Notes under the pieces: model-generated
The model's input: only the letters and a program-made list of their open reading frames with translations
What the model was told of the DNA's origin: nothing
Databases searched by the model: none
Made by a program: the position numbers and the translations under genes
Part shown: in pieces, positions 11,550 to 22,345 of the stretch
Numbering within the stretch: the stretch's first letter is position 1
Layout: every line of letters starts with the position of its first letter
Source: Albugo candida
Lineage: Eukaryota > Oomycota > Peronosporomycetes > Albuginales > Albuginaceae
Length of the DNA: 64,000 bases
Direction of reading: 5' to 3'
Assembly (NCBI GenBank): GCA_905220665.1
Contig: CAJNAR010000016.1
Span: forward strand, 1 to 64,000

Positions 11550-12837
11550 TAGTACCCTACCAAAACGATTGTCGTTTTTTTTAATCCATTTTTTTAGATC
11601 CAACCAAGCGCGCTTCAACCGCAGTTGCACAACTATGTTCAGCTCAATGCCTCTCAAATTTTCAATACGTGTTCTAATACATATGAAGAAATGTTTTCCT
11701 GAACATAATTGACACAGATTAAATTTTAGACATTTCAATAATTTTGGAATATGGGTTATGTTACCAACGAGTTGATCCACCATTTGAAGCAAAATTGCCT
11801 GAATTCTGCCCTGAAGGATGTCGACTAAACTTGTCTTGATCCTTCTTGAACCAAACATCTTGATTGATGCCAAAATTCTTTTTAATTTTATTGGATGGGA
11901 AGCTACTGAATCTGATCTTTGAGTCTCACCCACACATGTTCGATTGGGTTCAGGTCAGGAGAGTTGATGGCCTAATTAAACTTTGCAACGCCTATCCGTC
12001 CCTCCAATTCTTGGGTGCATTACACGATAGATTGGAGCGCCATCTTCCAGCTAATACTGAAACATAGAGCTCAGCCCACAATCTGCCTAATTCAATATCA
12101 TAGACTTGTTCAACAAAGTCAACTGCTGTCCGCCGATTCCGACCTATGCGGATCTTCTTTTTTCCTTGCATCTGTATAGCGCCCTGCTTTGAAGGAGAAC
12201 GCTAGACAGTCTAGATTGTACATCTCATAGGCAGTTCTCCAGACAAGAGGCTTGCGGAAATTCTTATCAATTTCAAAACTGGATTCATCTGTCCAGCAGA
12301 CCGTATTCCAGAAGTGCATAGTTGCATGTTTGTGTTTTCGTGCAAATTCTAGTCGAAAGGCAATATGCTTTGCACTTAAAAATGACTTATTGGGCGCTAC
12401 TCGAGGATATAATCCAGTTTCATGAAGTCGCCTTCTAGTTGTTGACGGGCTGACTTGGACAGCCATTTTGTTGGTGATGTCTTCAAGTGTTGCCCGTCGA
12501 TCTTGCGGACCAAGTGCCTAACATTCCTTTCATCAAGTGTTTTTGGTCGTCCGGGCTTTTCTTGGGAATAACACTGGATTTCTTGCGGTAGTGCTTCAAA
12601 ATGCGCTGTACTTGTCTACGACTGATTCCAAAATGAGCTGCATTCAAGGGAGCTTTCTGACGAGCCAATTTCATTCAGACCAGACGGCTTCTATTCTCAA
12701 TAGGTGAGGTTTTAGTTTCCAAAGTTTGAGTTGCCATAGTTTTATTTTTTGGAAGTGAGACAAGTGTATGGGAAGAGAGCGCGTCGTCAATTCACATTTC
12801 AAATATAAAAAACGACAATGTTTTTGGTAGGGTACTG
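11550..12837 (-). mobile_element. Tc1/mariner element nested in the Copia RT gene
   Basis: The 1,288-bp element has about 29-bp terminal inverted repeats: GTACCCTACCAAAA at the left end and its near-exact complement at the right. It is flanked by TA at 11548-11549 and at 12838-12839, the standard Tc1/mariner target duplication. The transposase reads on the minus strand. Confidence 0.92.
11720..12737 (-). pseudogene. Tc1-like transposase, broken
   Basis: The reading starts at ATG 12737 and stops after 18 codons. It resumes in 12674-12483 with a helix-turn-helix (GISRRQVQRILKHYRKK), then in 12466-12119 with the first catalytic region (VCWTDESSFEI; the Asp of the DDE triad is in WTDE). A short SPDLNPIEHVWVRLK block near 11930-11980 supplies the second Asp and third acidic residue region. 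A TAG stands just before that block, probably where Trp is usual. The C-terminus resembles other Tc1 proteins to about 11760. The enzyme would cut at the TIRs and integrate at TA; stops and frame changes make this copy inactive. Confidence 0.8.
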
Positions 12838-13629
12838 TACAGGAATTCTTTCTGTCTATGGGTACGTTGTCTATAAAGGACCTTGGGGAGGTGCGAAAGT
12901 TCCGGGTGTCGTGCGGCTACTAGAGGAAATGGAGTAGGGAAAGGGACCAACAGTGCGGTACTTCCTGTCGCTAATAGGGAGCCTGTTGTGGATCTCCCGC
13001 TGTACCCGTCGAGACATCAGCTTTGCAGTGCACAGGGCCACGCGGTGTACGCACCAGCCAGCCACAAGTGACTGGAATCTTGCGAATCGAATTACACGCT
13101 ACCTCATGCACATGAAGACACTGAAACTGTGAATGGATGTTGCTAAAACCTTGTACAACACGGTCGTCTTGAGCTGTGGAGAGACTCTGACTTCGCTGTA
13201 GAAAAGGGTGAAAGGAAGTCTTTAAGCGGCGGTGTTGTTACCATGGACGGGGCCATCATACAGGGGGTCTGTAAGAAACAGACAGGCGTGTCACTTTCGA
13301 CTATGGAGGCAGAATTTACGTCGGCATCACATGTCGTGCGTGAGATTCTTGACCTTAAGAAGCTGGTACGTGGAGTTGGTTTCAAGGTGGCAGAACCTAT
13401 GTGCATGATGATGGATAACCAAGCCGCAATTCGGCAGCTTGAATCTGAAGACAGCATGGCAAGCTCGAAAAAGTGGATGTACGGGCTAAATTTATTAATT
13501 ATTACGCTAGCACGGGAATTGTCAAGCCGCAATACGTGGAATCTCGTTTGATGATGGTTGATCTGCTTACCAAGGCACTACCGACGCCGAGATTGACAAA
13601 GCTGTGCGATCTTTTCGGATTAAGCTAAT
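12838..13629 (+). pseudogene. Copia RT end and RNase H, downstream of the nested insertion
   Basis: Immediately after the mariner element the Copia RT continues (TLSIKDLGEVRKF near 12865, the usual MKDLGE block). After decay the RNase H appears: VCKKQTGVSLSTMEAEFTSA near 13270 and the terminal DLLTKALPTPRL near 13560, ending at TAA 13627-13629. RNase H would remove the RNA template strand. A frame change near 13500 and earlier stops break it. Confidence 0.82.
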
Positions 13630-13681
13630 TTTGGTTTGTCTTGTTGAGTGAGGCGTCGGGTCAACGACCGAAGAGGATTAT

Positions 13682-13840
13682 TGGTTGCGTTTCTGGGGGG
13701 ACCGTTGTTTGAAACCGCTTCTGGTCGCCCACTCTCAAATTAGGTTTAGCATGGCTGGTTGGGAGAGCACACGGCAAATAGGCAAGAAAAGCTAATTATA
13801 ATCACTTCTACTACTATCCTCTTTCCTCCAAAGTCTGACA
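13682..13840 (+). repeat. Copia 3' LTR
   Basis: It is a direct copy of 7981-8138 with scattered substitutions (for example AGCACACGGCAAATAGG against AGCACACGGCAAACAAG). The divergence between LTRs agrees with an old insertion. A purine-rich stretch (GACCGAAGAGGA) just upstream may be the remnant polypurine tract. Confidence 0.8.
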
Positions 13841-14436
13841 GAACAGTCCCAAAGTGGAGAAGCCGTAATTGGAAAACAAAAAAAAATTGACGATTCGACG
13901 ATAGTACTTAGCAAGAGAGGGATGAGGTCCAATAGCCGCACGAATTGTGCGTTGACTTAAGTGGAAACTATTTCATACAAGGAAGGAGACAAGACGATTC
14001 GAAATCTACGATTAAGATCTAGGACTAAATGATGACGACTTAATCACGTGGTATCGATAGTACAATAAAACAAATTGAAGAAGTAGAATTCCAATACAGT
14101 AACGAAAGATCAAATCGACTTGTTTAGAGAGGCGGGTTGATTTCAACGGTATATAAGATGCATACGTTCAATGAGTACCGTCAAATCATTACTAGATCCA
14201 AATAAATATAGTGCAAGTCATTTGTAACCCGTAACTATTATTTTTTGCAGCCAAAATTGAAGAATCATCAAACATAAGCCGTCAACGAATATAATTGGCG
14301 TACATTCAAATCCCCCAATACCATTCCAACAGCTTTTTCCCCGAACACATTTAATCTTGATACCAACCATCCTGCTCATTTGACAACAAAACACCCCACA
14401 TTCCTTTTTTTCTGCCAGCACATTGATCTAAGCAGC
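13841..14436. other. Spacer between Copia and the DDE transposon
   Basis: A/T-rich DNA with no supported gene. It should contain the left end of the DDE element, but I could not find a match to its probable right end. Confidence 0.4.
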
Positions 14437-16431
14437 ATGCCTCGAACATCAAAACAGCAACGTCACATGAAAGCTATGCGGGCTGCTTATGAGACCAAAA
14501 AAGCCGGAATATATCAAGTTCAACTTTCGAAAATAGGAACGATATAAAGGCGGATTTAGAAGTTGAATTTGAAGATTTTGAGGAAGAGCAAACGGACACC
14601 ATTATTGTGAGTATTGAGTCTGCTTGTAAACGGCCTTCTCGGTACCTTGGAGATTCCAACAGAACGAACCGGCGCAAAAGAGCAGCGCAGGAAAAGCAGC
14701 TATTGGTTCAAGAAAGCTAGAGACATACTTCAAGGAGAAAGCCACACAGCGTCAGCCTATAGACTCAAGAAGCGAGGACTCGATAGATGAAAGACCTCTT
14801 TATTCTCACAACAATCTTCAAAAGAGCGCTTGTGAAAGTGGGAAAACAAAATGAAATCACAGGAGGAAATTATGCGGCTGCGTCTTGCCTCTGTTGTAGG
14901 ATACTTCAGGCTTATACTCCGCGGCAGTGAGGTATAGTTAATTCATTTGCACATCTCTAGCGCAACTTTATTTTATTTATTAACGGTCTATCGTGATTGC
15001 AAGATAGAGAGTTGCTGCCTCGCAAATAATTGCGGCGGCGAATGGAAAAGGGCGTTGGTTTGCCGAGATGCATGCTTCGTGGATGGGGACGTTTATATCT
15101 TGAAACTGGTTTTATTCCCGAGAGCAAGCAGGGAAAGCATGTTAAAACAATCAGCTCATTAGAAGATGAAGATGTCATTGCAGATATGCAGCTTTACCTT
15201 CGAAACAAAAAAGTCTGCATAGTACCGACGGATTTTACCGAGCATGTCAACGAGCAAATACTTCCAAAAATTGATCCCAACGCACCTAATCACCTCAGCA
15301 CTATGACCCGCTGGATGAAGATACTTGGCCTACTCTATTCAGAGGTGAAGAAAGGCATGTGCGTTGATGGCCATGAACGAGCAAATGTCGTTGCATATCG
15401 TACTCAGGTTTTGGAACGAATAAGAATCTATGAGCCATTTATGCCGGAATTTGTTGGGCCAGAAATGGAATCGGAGATTTGGCCTGCCATAGATGCCATC
15501 ATCCTAGTGACGTATGATGAAAGCACATTTGCCGCCCATGATGGCCAGATGAAGCTATGGCTTCCTGATGGCGAACAGCCACTGCGGAAGAAGGGGTCTG
15601 GAAGATCAATACATGTCAGCGAATTCCCGACTGATGTTGGTAAGTCTATTATTTTAGAGTTTTTCGCTCATTACTTTGATCAAGAGTGAACATTTTCTGT
15701 CTTGTTCAAGGGGCGACTAGCTTTGAGCAAAGAAAGAAGCTTCAACACAGCAATCTTCCAGAAGATGCCTGCATAATCACATATCCCGGTAAGAACTATG
15801 ATGGTTGGTGGACTGCGGAAGACTTTCATAAGCAAGTCCGGGATGCTGCAAATCCCATTTTCGATGAGCAGTTTCCCAATTTAAAAGCTCTCTTCGCTTT
15901 CGACAATGCGACTAGCCACGCAGCATTTGCTGAAGATGCTCTCGTATCTCAACGGATGAATTTTGGACCGGGAGGAAAGCACCGGTGATGCGGAATGGAA
16001 TGTTTGGAGATGGGACATCGCAATCCATGGTATTCCCCGCAGATCATCCTCTGGCCGGACAATCAAAGGGCATAAAGATCGTCCTGAAGGAACGCAACCT
16101 CTGGACGACAAACCTTCACCTAGATTGCCGGGGTAAATGTGGTGACACAGGTAGCTGCTGCGGCCGCAGTGTTATTCCGAACCAGCCAGAATTTAAAGCT
16201 CAAAAAAGTTTGTTGGAAGAGACAATCACCGTGGCGGACCATCTCATCATATTTTACCCCAAATTTCATTGCAAATTTAATTTTATAGAGAACATTTGGG
16301 GGGAAGCAAAACAATACGCAAGGAAAAATTGCGCTTACACATGGAAACGATTGGTCGCGACAGTTCCGAAAGCACTTGCCTCAGTTTCGCTCGCAACAAT
16401 CCGTCGCCATGCTAGAAAGTGCTTCCTATGA
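14437..16431 (+). pseudogene. Fungal-type DDE transposase, near-intact but frameshifted
   Basis: The N-terminus MPRTSKQQRHMKAMR opens at ATG 14437. The central part is not in one frame, so further introns or damage are likely. The catalytic part runs from about 15030: YDESTFAAHDGQMKLWLP (first acidic residue, near 15513), IHVSEF, AFDNATSHAAFAEDAL (near 15897) and FYPKFHCKFNFIENIWG (near 16255). A clean intron, 15640-15710 (GTAAGT...TTCAAG), joins DVG to ATSFEQRKK in frame. One base is missing near 15980, between GGKH and MRNGMF. This family is common in fungal genomes and, as far as I recall, is annotated only as a DDE superfamily endonuclease. It probably moved the surrounding element. Confidence 0.75.
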
Positions 16432-16469
16432 AAAAGTACCGATCACATCGAAGAGTTTCAGACTCAGTT

Positions 16470-16510
16470 CAAACAGACGACAATGCTTTTTTAGTAGGTA
16501 CTCTATGAAG
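16470..16510. repeat. Probable right terminal repeat of the DDE transposon
   Basis: The sequence GACGACAATGCTTTTTTAGT followed by AGGTACT resembles the right TIR of the Tc1/mariner element at 12812-12837 (ACGACAATGTTTTTGGTAGG, then GTACT). It lies 40-80 bp after the transposase stop, where a terminal repeat is expected. The left partner was not found. Confidence 0.4.
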
Positions 16511-16558
16511 CTGTAAGTAAAATATTTAGAAATTATATTACACTTGTAGTCAGCTCGT

Positions 16559-16574
16559 AAACCCTAAACCCTAA
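16559..16574 (+). repeat. Interstitial telomere-like repeat
   Basis: AAACCCTAAACCCTAA: two telomere units, 16.3 kb inward from the cap and just beyond the right end of the DDE transposon. Confidence 0.7.
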
Positions 16575-16911
16575 TTTGCCCACTGGCGGCCAAATTCTAC
16601 GCTTCGATAGGAAATACTAGTTAAATCTAGAGAAACAAGGCAACTTTTAGAGCCTTATAAATTATCAAAAAATCATCCAATTTAAAATCCAAGCCTTTTG
16701 TTTCGAAGCGCTAGACTGTATGTATCATATAAAATCTCTGTTTTTGTCATGCAATGATTTATGCGTGAACAGTAGTGAATTTACTAAGGCCTAAAAAGTT
16801 ACAGGTTATAGGTGGTGTGCACTGTATGATTTAAATAATAAAATGCTATGACTGCTGAATCTATTTTTGATTTACTGATTGGTTTGGATGTGTGATAAAT
16901 GGGAAAGGTTA

Positions 16912-17156
16912 TCATGAAAATAAGAGCGACGGATAAGATTCTGCATAGCCTGTACACTCATAATTCCCACCTGCTCTTAACTGTCTACTCAGTTTCATTT
17001 TAATACTCCCAGATGGGCCAGCATTTCCGCGCGGGCTGCTTGGGACATCGTCGGCGGAATCGATATCAATAGCCTGAAAAAAAATCGGTAAGAAGGAATA
17101 ATACACGAATCATTGTGGCTTACCTCAACGCCCTTTTCTTGCACTTTTGCGACCAT
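16912..17156 (-). CDS. Small two-exon gene, 64 aa, unknown
   Basis: Exon 1 (17156-17124) encodes MVAKVQEKGVE. The intron is 17123-17074 (50 bp, GTAAGC...TTTTTTTTCAG). Exon 2 (17073-16912) encodes an acidic then Ser/Gly/Lys-rich tail starting AIDIDSADDVPSSPRG. Splicing keeps frame, and both splice sites are strong. No family is recognised. The size, acidic patch and lack of membrane segments suggest a small cytosolic or nuclear protein. A further intron in exon 2 cannot be excluded. Confidence 0.45.
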
Positions 17157-17894
17157 ATTCAAACAGGACGACGTTTAATTGGAGAAGAGGCCGTGATCAT
17201 GTAGCACATATGTGTTGTGTAGGGTAAGGGGTGTCCCGTACAGGATATACCCAAAATAATATGTAACCTATTTATCAACCTAAATAAAGGGGGGGGTTAT
17301 CAAAATATATAAAACATATGTGAAAGTGGGAGGGTCTCGGGTTAGCAGCTCCCAAAATAAAAATGTAATTAAAAAAAAGTTGTCGGGATATCAAAAAAAA
17401 GTTGTCGAAGATATCAATACCCTATTAGCAATGATAAATATAGAAGCGGTTTGGTGTAGTTGAGTTAACTTCTATGAAAGCGTTGCATTAGATAAAAGAC
17501 TGTAAGGAATATTGCCATACTCATTAGATATTCTCGTTGTTGATGGTTTCAGAGGCATCAAAATCGGATATTTGCAAATGTCAACGTTGCGTTGTGATAA
17601 TTGCCTTTCACGAAGTCTTGTGCGTTTACTCGTAGAGATGGCTCGGACTGTTTGAGACATTTCTGATGCTGGAATCTGATTTTTCAACTTGATGACCAAG
17701 AAATTGTAGCAATGATCTACTTGCGATCGACCGTGCGAATGCGAAAACGTACTTAAACATGCCCTAGTTTCAATCACATTACTTTTAATAATGGAATTTT
17801 CGATATAAAACGTCAAACGTGGGATGCGACTAGGTCTGAATTGGTCGAATACATTGCTCACTGGTCAATCACACATTCACCGTCGAGTGCACAG
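17157..17894. other. Spacer, no supported gene
   Basis: It contains G-rich and A-rich short tracts (a run of nine G near 17288, poly-A near 17370). A minus-strand open frame at 17861-17472 starts only with GTG and has no recognised domain. Confidence 0.35.
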
Positions 17895-18605
17895 ATGCTT
17901 CGAGCTCTAGCCATACTACTCAGCCTTGTTTGCTTGAATGCACAAGCTCCAGAAGATGCTCACATAATCTCAATCCCTCACGACGCCATTTGTCCACAAA
18001 CTCAGGTAAACGAAGCCCTGGAGACTGGATATAAAAATTGTATTCAAGGAACGGATGGTGGAAATTGCAAGGAGTTCTTACGTAAGGTCACGATTTGGGT
18101 CAAAAAAGCGTTCGAAGAGCTTCAAAAGTTAACACCTGCTCATGAACGTACGTCACAAAGCCGTGCACCGCAGGATCATGACATCGAAATGGGCCTATTA
18201 GAATCGGAATTACCAAAGTGTGCGGAAGAAACTGTTCCGAGGGAGTCGATAAAGGAGTTCTGTGTAAAAGTTTATGAAGCTTTTCGTACCGCTCTGGAAG
18301 AAATTGTGGATCAGACACCGATTTTGTCCGCCATGCGAAATAACTGTCCAACTATGAATGCTATTGCCTTTGTAAACTTCGTAGGCGTACTGGTCAGATT
18401 TTCTTTGAAAGAACATCCTGAGCCAACGTACTCCCCCCTGAATGCCCAATTTTACCTCTTCATCGTCCAGTTGTATTTTGGCGGACTCGTAGTTGAGGTA
18501 TTTTGGCGCGCGTGGCAAATTTGGCGCTCGCGGCATACAAACCCCGTCGACGCTATTGCTGTCCCAACAGCACCACGTCGAGGCTCCACTAACCATTACA
18601 ATTAG
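17895..18605 (+). CDS. Secreted or membrane-anchored protein, 236 aa, unknown
   Basis: ATG 17895 begins a clear signal peptide (MLRALAILLSLVCLNAQA), with likely cleavage after AQA near residue 18. The mature part has about seven cysteines in the first 150 residues. Two hydrophobic segments lie near residues 155-170 (NAIAFVNFVGVLVRF) and 190-210 (FYLFIVQLYFGGLVVEVFW). The tail is short, basic and Pro-rich. This is the layout of a type I or two-pass surface protein. I see no RXLR, LFLAK or CHXC effector motif. It differs from the INYKC family at 37-60 kb and stands alone among decayed DNA. The open frame also extends upstream of the ATG, but without a better start. Confidence 0.65.
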   Translation: MLRALAILLSLVCLNAQAPEDAHIISIPHDAICPQTQVNEALETGYKNCIQGTDGGNCKEFLRKVTIWVKKAFEELQKLTPAHERTSQSRAPQDHDIEMGLLESELPKCAEETVPRESIKEFCVKVYEAFRTALEEIVDQTPILSAMRNNCPTMNAIAFVNFVGVLVRFSLKEHPEPTYSPLNAQFYLFIVQLYFGGLVVEVFWRAWQIWRSRHTNPVDAIAVPTAPRRGSTNHYN

Positions 18606-18625
18606 AGCCTAGAAGCATTCATCAG

Positions 18626-18787
18626 ATGGAGTCGGTTAAACAACATAATCTGCACAGCAAAATACTGTTCTTTTGCTCTAAGCTCCTGTTTGTTGCCATT
18701 CTTTTTCTATTTCTAAACCATTCAGCACAAGTATTTGTGATCGCTGCTGGAGCATCAGTATTTTTCATGATCTTGCTGCCTAAATAA
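18626..18787 (+). CDS. Small membrane protein, 53 aa
   Basis: ATG 18626 to TAA 18785-18787. After a short polar head (MESVKQHNLHSKI) come two hydrophobic segments, at about residues 13-31 (LFFCSKLLFVAILFLFL) and 35-52 (AQVFVIAAGASVFFMILL), ending in PK. It starts 20 bp after the stop of the 236-aa gene on the same strand, so it could be a separate gene or a former last exon. An AATAAA-like signal (TAAATAAAG) overlaps the stop. The family is unknown. Confidence 0.45.
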   Translation: MESVKQHNLHSKILFFCSKLLFVAILFLFLNHSAQVFVIAAGASVFFMILLPK

Positions 18788-18896
18788 AGTATCTGTATAT
18801 CGCATTCACATGCCGCCGTCCGTATTTTTGTACTCATTTGAGAGATGGGAAGCGTCATCGCTTGATCGCTTGATCGCTTTTGTGTCTCTTATAACA

Positions 18897-19085
18897 TTAT
18901 TCCTTTGAAAGAGTCTTTATCGCAATTACAGGCAAGACCACCTGTGGTATATATGAGATATCAGAAGACAAAGGAGATATTAACACTCCATCCAGATCGA
19001 AAAAAATAAGGTCCGAGAGTATTGAATGACCACTGGTGTCATATCTGCGGCCTGTCAAGAGCAAGACCGCATCTGAGAATTTCAA
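18897..19085 (-). CDS. Possible exon with HAD-like motif
   Basis: The open frame has no ATG. It contains VLLLTGRRYD followed by LIFFDLDGVL, which recall HAD-family phosphatase-like or Swiss Army Knife RNA-repair-like proteins. The flanks look intron-like: CAG upstream of ATGCGG, and a possible 45-bp GTGTTA...CACAG intron inside. No complete gene can be built around it. It may be an exon of a decayed gene. Confidence 0.2.
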   Translation of the reverse strand: MKFSDAVLLLTGRRYDTSGHSILSDLIFFDLDGVLISPLSSDISYIPQVVLPVIAIKTLSKE

Positions 19086-19089
19086 CTTG

Positions 19090-22057
19090 GATGGCAGCCT
19101 ACGTGTTTTATTGCCGCGAGTTTTGATCTGGAATCCTCACCTTCTGCTCGAAAAGCGACCCTCTTCAAGACAAATCATCACCCCCCCCCGATAACACCTT
19201 AGCAATGCCCGCAACAAATATACCACAATGTATCCTGAATATGGAGATCCGTCGTGTTCGGTCGACGGTGAGATGAGAAAAGCGTATTTATACAACATAT
19301 TGGTCTATCAAAGTGGATACAGTGCCAAAGGAATACCAAGAATCAGATCAGAAGCTACGGTGATTTATTTACTTTCAGCACAATTCAATTTACTTTACGA
19401 CATCCCGCAGTTGAAACCACCATGCTATATGCATCCACTAATCGTTTTGCGTCAACTATCCGGGTCACGATCAGCCGAAAGTATTGTTAGAGAAGAGCAT
19501 CTTTAACTGAAATAGCTTTTTTGGCTGGATGACTGGTAAACTGGGAAAGCAAGTTCGTGTGTCACCGTCGTCATAGACTGATGCCTGCAGGAAGAAAAAC
19601 ACAAAATATGATTGATTGTGTGCCCGTTATTTTTATGGGTTTCCGAACGATTTGGGTTGGAGATCAGGAAGCTTCATGCGGCTGGTTTTCATAGAACCGT
19701 TGCACATTTTAAGTGTTTTCTTAGCATTTATGGCGCATTTACTCGGTTTATGGCAAAGAAAAGCAAGAGACTTGGCAACAGCCGCTATCAGATATCCGCA
19801 AGTGACGGAATTGATCATGCCAGCAAGCAATACCACCCATGAAGAATTTGCAGATAAATTTAAATATTATTTACCGCATTGTACATGAGTCTTGAGATTA
19901 TAGAAGCGCTAAATTACACCAGTGTTGAACAGTGCTGCGATAGTCGGGAATATTTCGACTCATTCAAAGCGGACTTCAAGCTTTCTGCCACCTCCTTCAA
20001 TCATCCCAACTCTGGCATAAATTGGGATCCTGAAGTCTCCATCGAGTGTACAACATTCTTACTTTCACGCATTTTTTGCCATCAAACGCTCATGACATGA
20101 GAGTTGGAGACTATAGTAACAATCTGGATACGCTCGACCGAATCGTTTTCCATCCAGCACTAATCTTGAATGTATCTCCTTCTCAATTGGGGTTTTTGTA
20201 TTGGTGGCATGATGCTATTTGTGGCTGCTGCGCTCTTTGAGACAGGAAAGAGTCTATCGGAGGGTTTTGGTTACCATCTATAGCTTGAGTAGGATCAATC
20301 GCAACTGCAGATTAATTTGACGAACTCCCGCGAAGCTTTCTTTTCAGAGTGTTATGGAATGGCCTGGATTCACACCATGAATCGTGTTAGCCTCGACTTC
20401 ACCCCACAGCTTGTTCTAGTGACGCGTTTCGTAGTCAAAACGGATTGCTAGGGTGAGTGTTTGTAGCATCTATACGATCGTTGGGGAAATTGAGAATGAC
20501 CTTTAATGTATGCACCATCATCGGCTTTCTCATGTCTCAAAAAAAGTTGCTCTGCTGCGATCCAGGACTTCGTTCCGGAGCTGCTACTTGTAAAAAAGTA
20601 AGCACAATGTTTTTTAGGTCTTTGCAGGGTATTATCTGTTTGAAAGCGAAGCCGCGCGCATCGTTACATTATTACATCAGGAAGAGAGGGAACATAAGGA
20701 ATGATACTTCACCCCACTTTCAGGACCACTTTTCCTGTATATGGGCTTCTTTTCAGGTATAATGATACAGAGCTTATCGTTCCTGACTGAGCCGGTCTTC
20801 CGGACTTCAAAAGCGCCTCTGTCATCATGCTTCTATTCACCGAGAAATGCTATTCTGTCCCGCACCTGCAATTTTGATTAGACATTTGCGCAAGTGCTAA
20901 AATTTGCGGAAGGTATGTAGCGCAAAATTATGAACCTAAAATGCAAATCATCGAATTAAATACAGACAGGCATCTGTAGAAGTGAGACGTTCTTTTCGCT
21001 CACGCCCATGCTTCATCACTAAGTGAATAAACCAATAATTGATTGTGATGTAAGTCTCCCAAAATTCTGAAAATTCCTCGGTGCAGTATCGATTGGTATT
21101 TTTGCTACGAGATTCAAGATAATGTAGCACTGAATGGATTCTTTAATGCAGCCGTCTCATGTGCATTTGACTCATAGCACAATTGACAACAAGTCCGAGA
21201 TGTGTTCCTCTCATTCTTTCTGATCATAATAGACAGACCATATACACGACCTCTCTTGCGTCTTCTGGTGTGCTCCAGTATAGGTAATGCTCAAAGATTT
21301 GTATTTGTAGAAGTCCCGGAGACGAGCACATCAGTTTCTTTAGTATCGGTCTTGTATGCCGTTAGATTGTCCTTCCATCCAGATGCATGACTTGGACCTG
21401 CTAGTCGATCAGATGAGTTTATATGCTGCGTTCAGTGCGTCCAACTACTTTGATGTTTGGATCATGTTGTCTAATAAGTGAACTAATATTTTGTCTGATT
21501 CGGTAATGCTACCTACTAATCATCCTAATTCGAACGGCATGATTCTTTAGATCAATGACAATGCGAACGAAATCGCAATGGACAATCCATTCAAGGCTTC
21601 CTTAGAAACATTCCAGATTCACTTTCGACGGAGACTAATTATCAGCTTGCAAGAAAGCTGAAGAAGGAAATCTGGATGGAAACAAATGTATATAATTCTT
21701 TCTTTCCTCAAGAAGTAGAAGATGGATTGTAGCAGTCTGTACACTCTCATTGAAAGTCTGTCGCTCTATCAGCGGAACAAATGTACTACCTGCCACATCG
21801 ATCACATACCGTTCTGGAAACATGGACTATTCAGTCCTAAAGTCATGTCGAAAGGTCGAATGTGTATGTGCATACGTAGAGGCATCATAGTGCTGCGACG
21901 GTCCTCAGCTATCTGCCAAGGGTTTTGTAACCTTGCTATTGAGGTGTACAAGGTCTGCTTAGCGCCTTTCATCAACCACCAAAGAATCACACGTTTGGGT
22001 GACCATATCTGGGGAAGAATGTATTGGGAAAACTGTGGTCGTCTACGCGGTTGTAAA
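19090..22057. other. Decayed region, no convincing gene
   Basis: Short open frames occur at 19228-19506, 19616-19888 and 21722-22102. None has a recognisable domain, compositional support or consistent splice sites. A run of nine C lies at 19180-19190. Confidence 0.35.
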
Positions 22058-22345
22058 TTATGTCGGACCTCGAATGGCCGTCGAAGGCGGTGTAAAAAAT
22101 AACGAATAAAATGCAGGATTATCTGGCAGAAAAAGTACAACCTTCTCTCTTGATACTACCCGAATGTGCAACATCATAGTCCCGCTAAGATTCTTAGGAT
22201 GAAGATGCACCGTCCGCGTGCATATTTCTACCATTGAAGACCCAGCAAAGCAATTCAGTATACGCGAATTGATCATCTCACGAAAATTTGCATATATCTG
22301 TGGTTCTTGGGACAGCTTTTCACTATCAACGCTATAAGTGGACAT
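22058..22345 (-). CDS. Unknown small protein, 95 aa
   Basis: ATG 22345 opens a 95-codon frame beginning MSTYSVDSEKLSQEPQIY, a plausible cytosolic N-terminus. It is followed by a mixed hydrophobic segment (ICTRTVHLHPKNLSG, then MMLHIRVVSREKVVLFLPD) suggestive of beta strands. No signal peptide and no known family. The last 25 codons are less protein-like and may be intron. It could be the 5' exon of a longer minus-strand gene. Confidence 0.35.
   Translation of the reverse strand: MSTYSVDSEKLSQEPQIYANFREMINSRILNCFAGSSMVEICTRTVHLHPKNLSGTMMLHIRVVSREKVVLFLPDNPAFYSLFFTPPSTAIRGPT

Larger units (their letters stand above)
7981..13840 (+). mobile_element. Degenerate Ty1/Copia LTR retrotransposon (5.86 kb including a nested insertion)
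   Basis: Two direct repeats of 158 and 159 bp bound Copia-ordered gene parts: gag, CCHC zinc knuckle, protease (DSG), integrase, reverse transcriptase (YVDD) and RNase H. The gag resembles oomycete Copia gag. A 1,288-bp Tc1/mariner element sits inside the RT gene; without it the element would be about 4.57 kb. Many frameshifts and stops make it non-functional. Five-base flanks (AATAC left; GAACA right) do not match, so no target duplication is visible. Confidence 0.88.

Noticed and set aside
7976..13845. Target-site duplication of the Copia element
   Set aside because: The flanks AATAC and GAACA are not identical; no 4-6 bp direct repeat is seen at the assigned LTR ends.
17472..17861. Minus-strand 129-codon ORF
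   Set aside because: It has only a GTG start, no domain and no splice-supported first exon. It might hide an exon, but I cannot support it.
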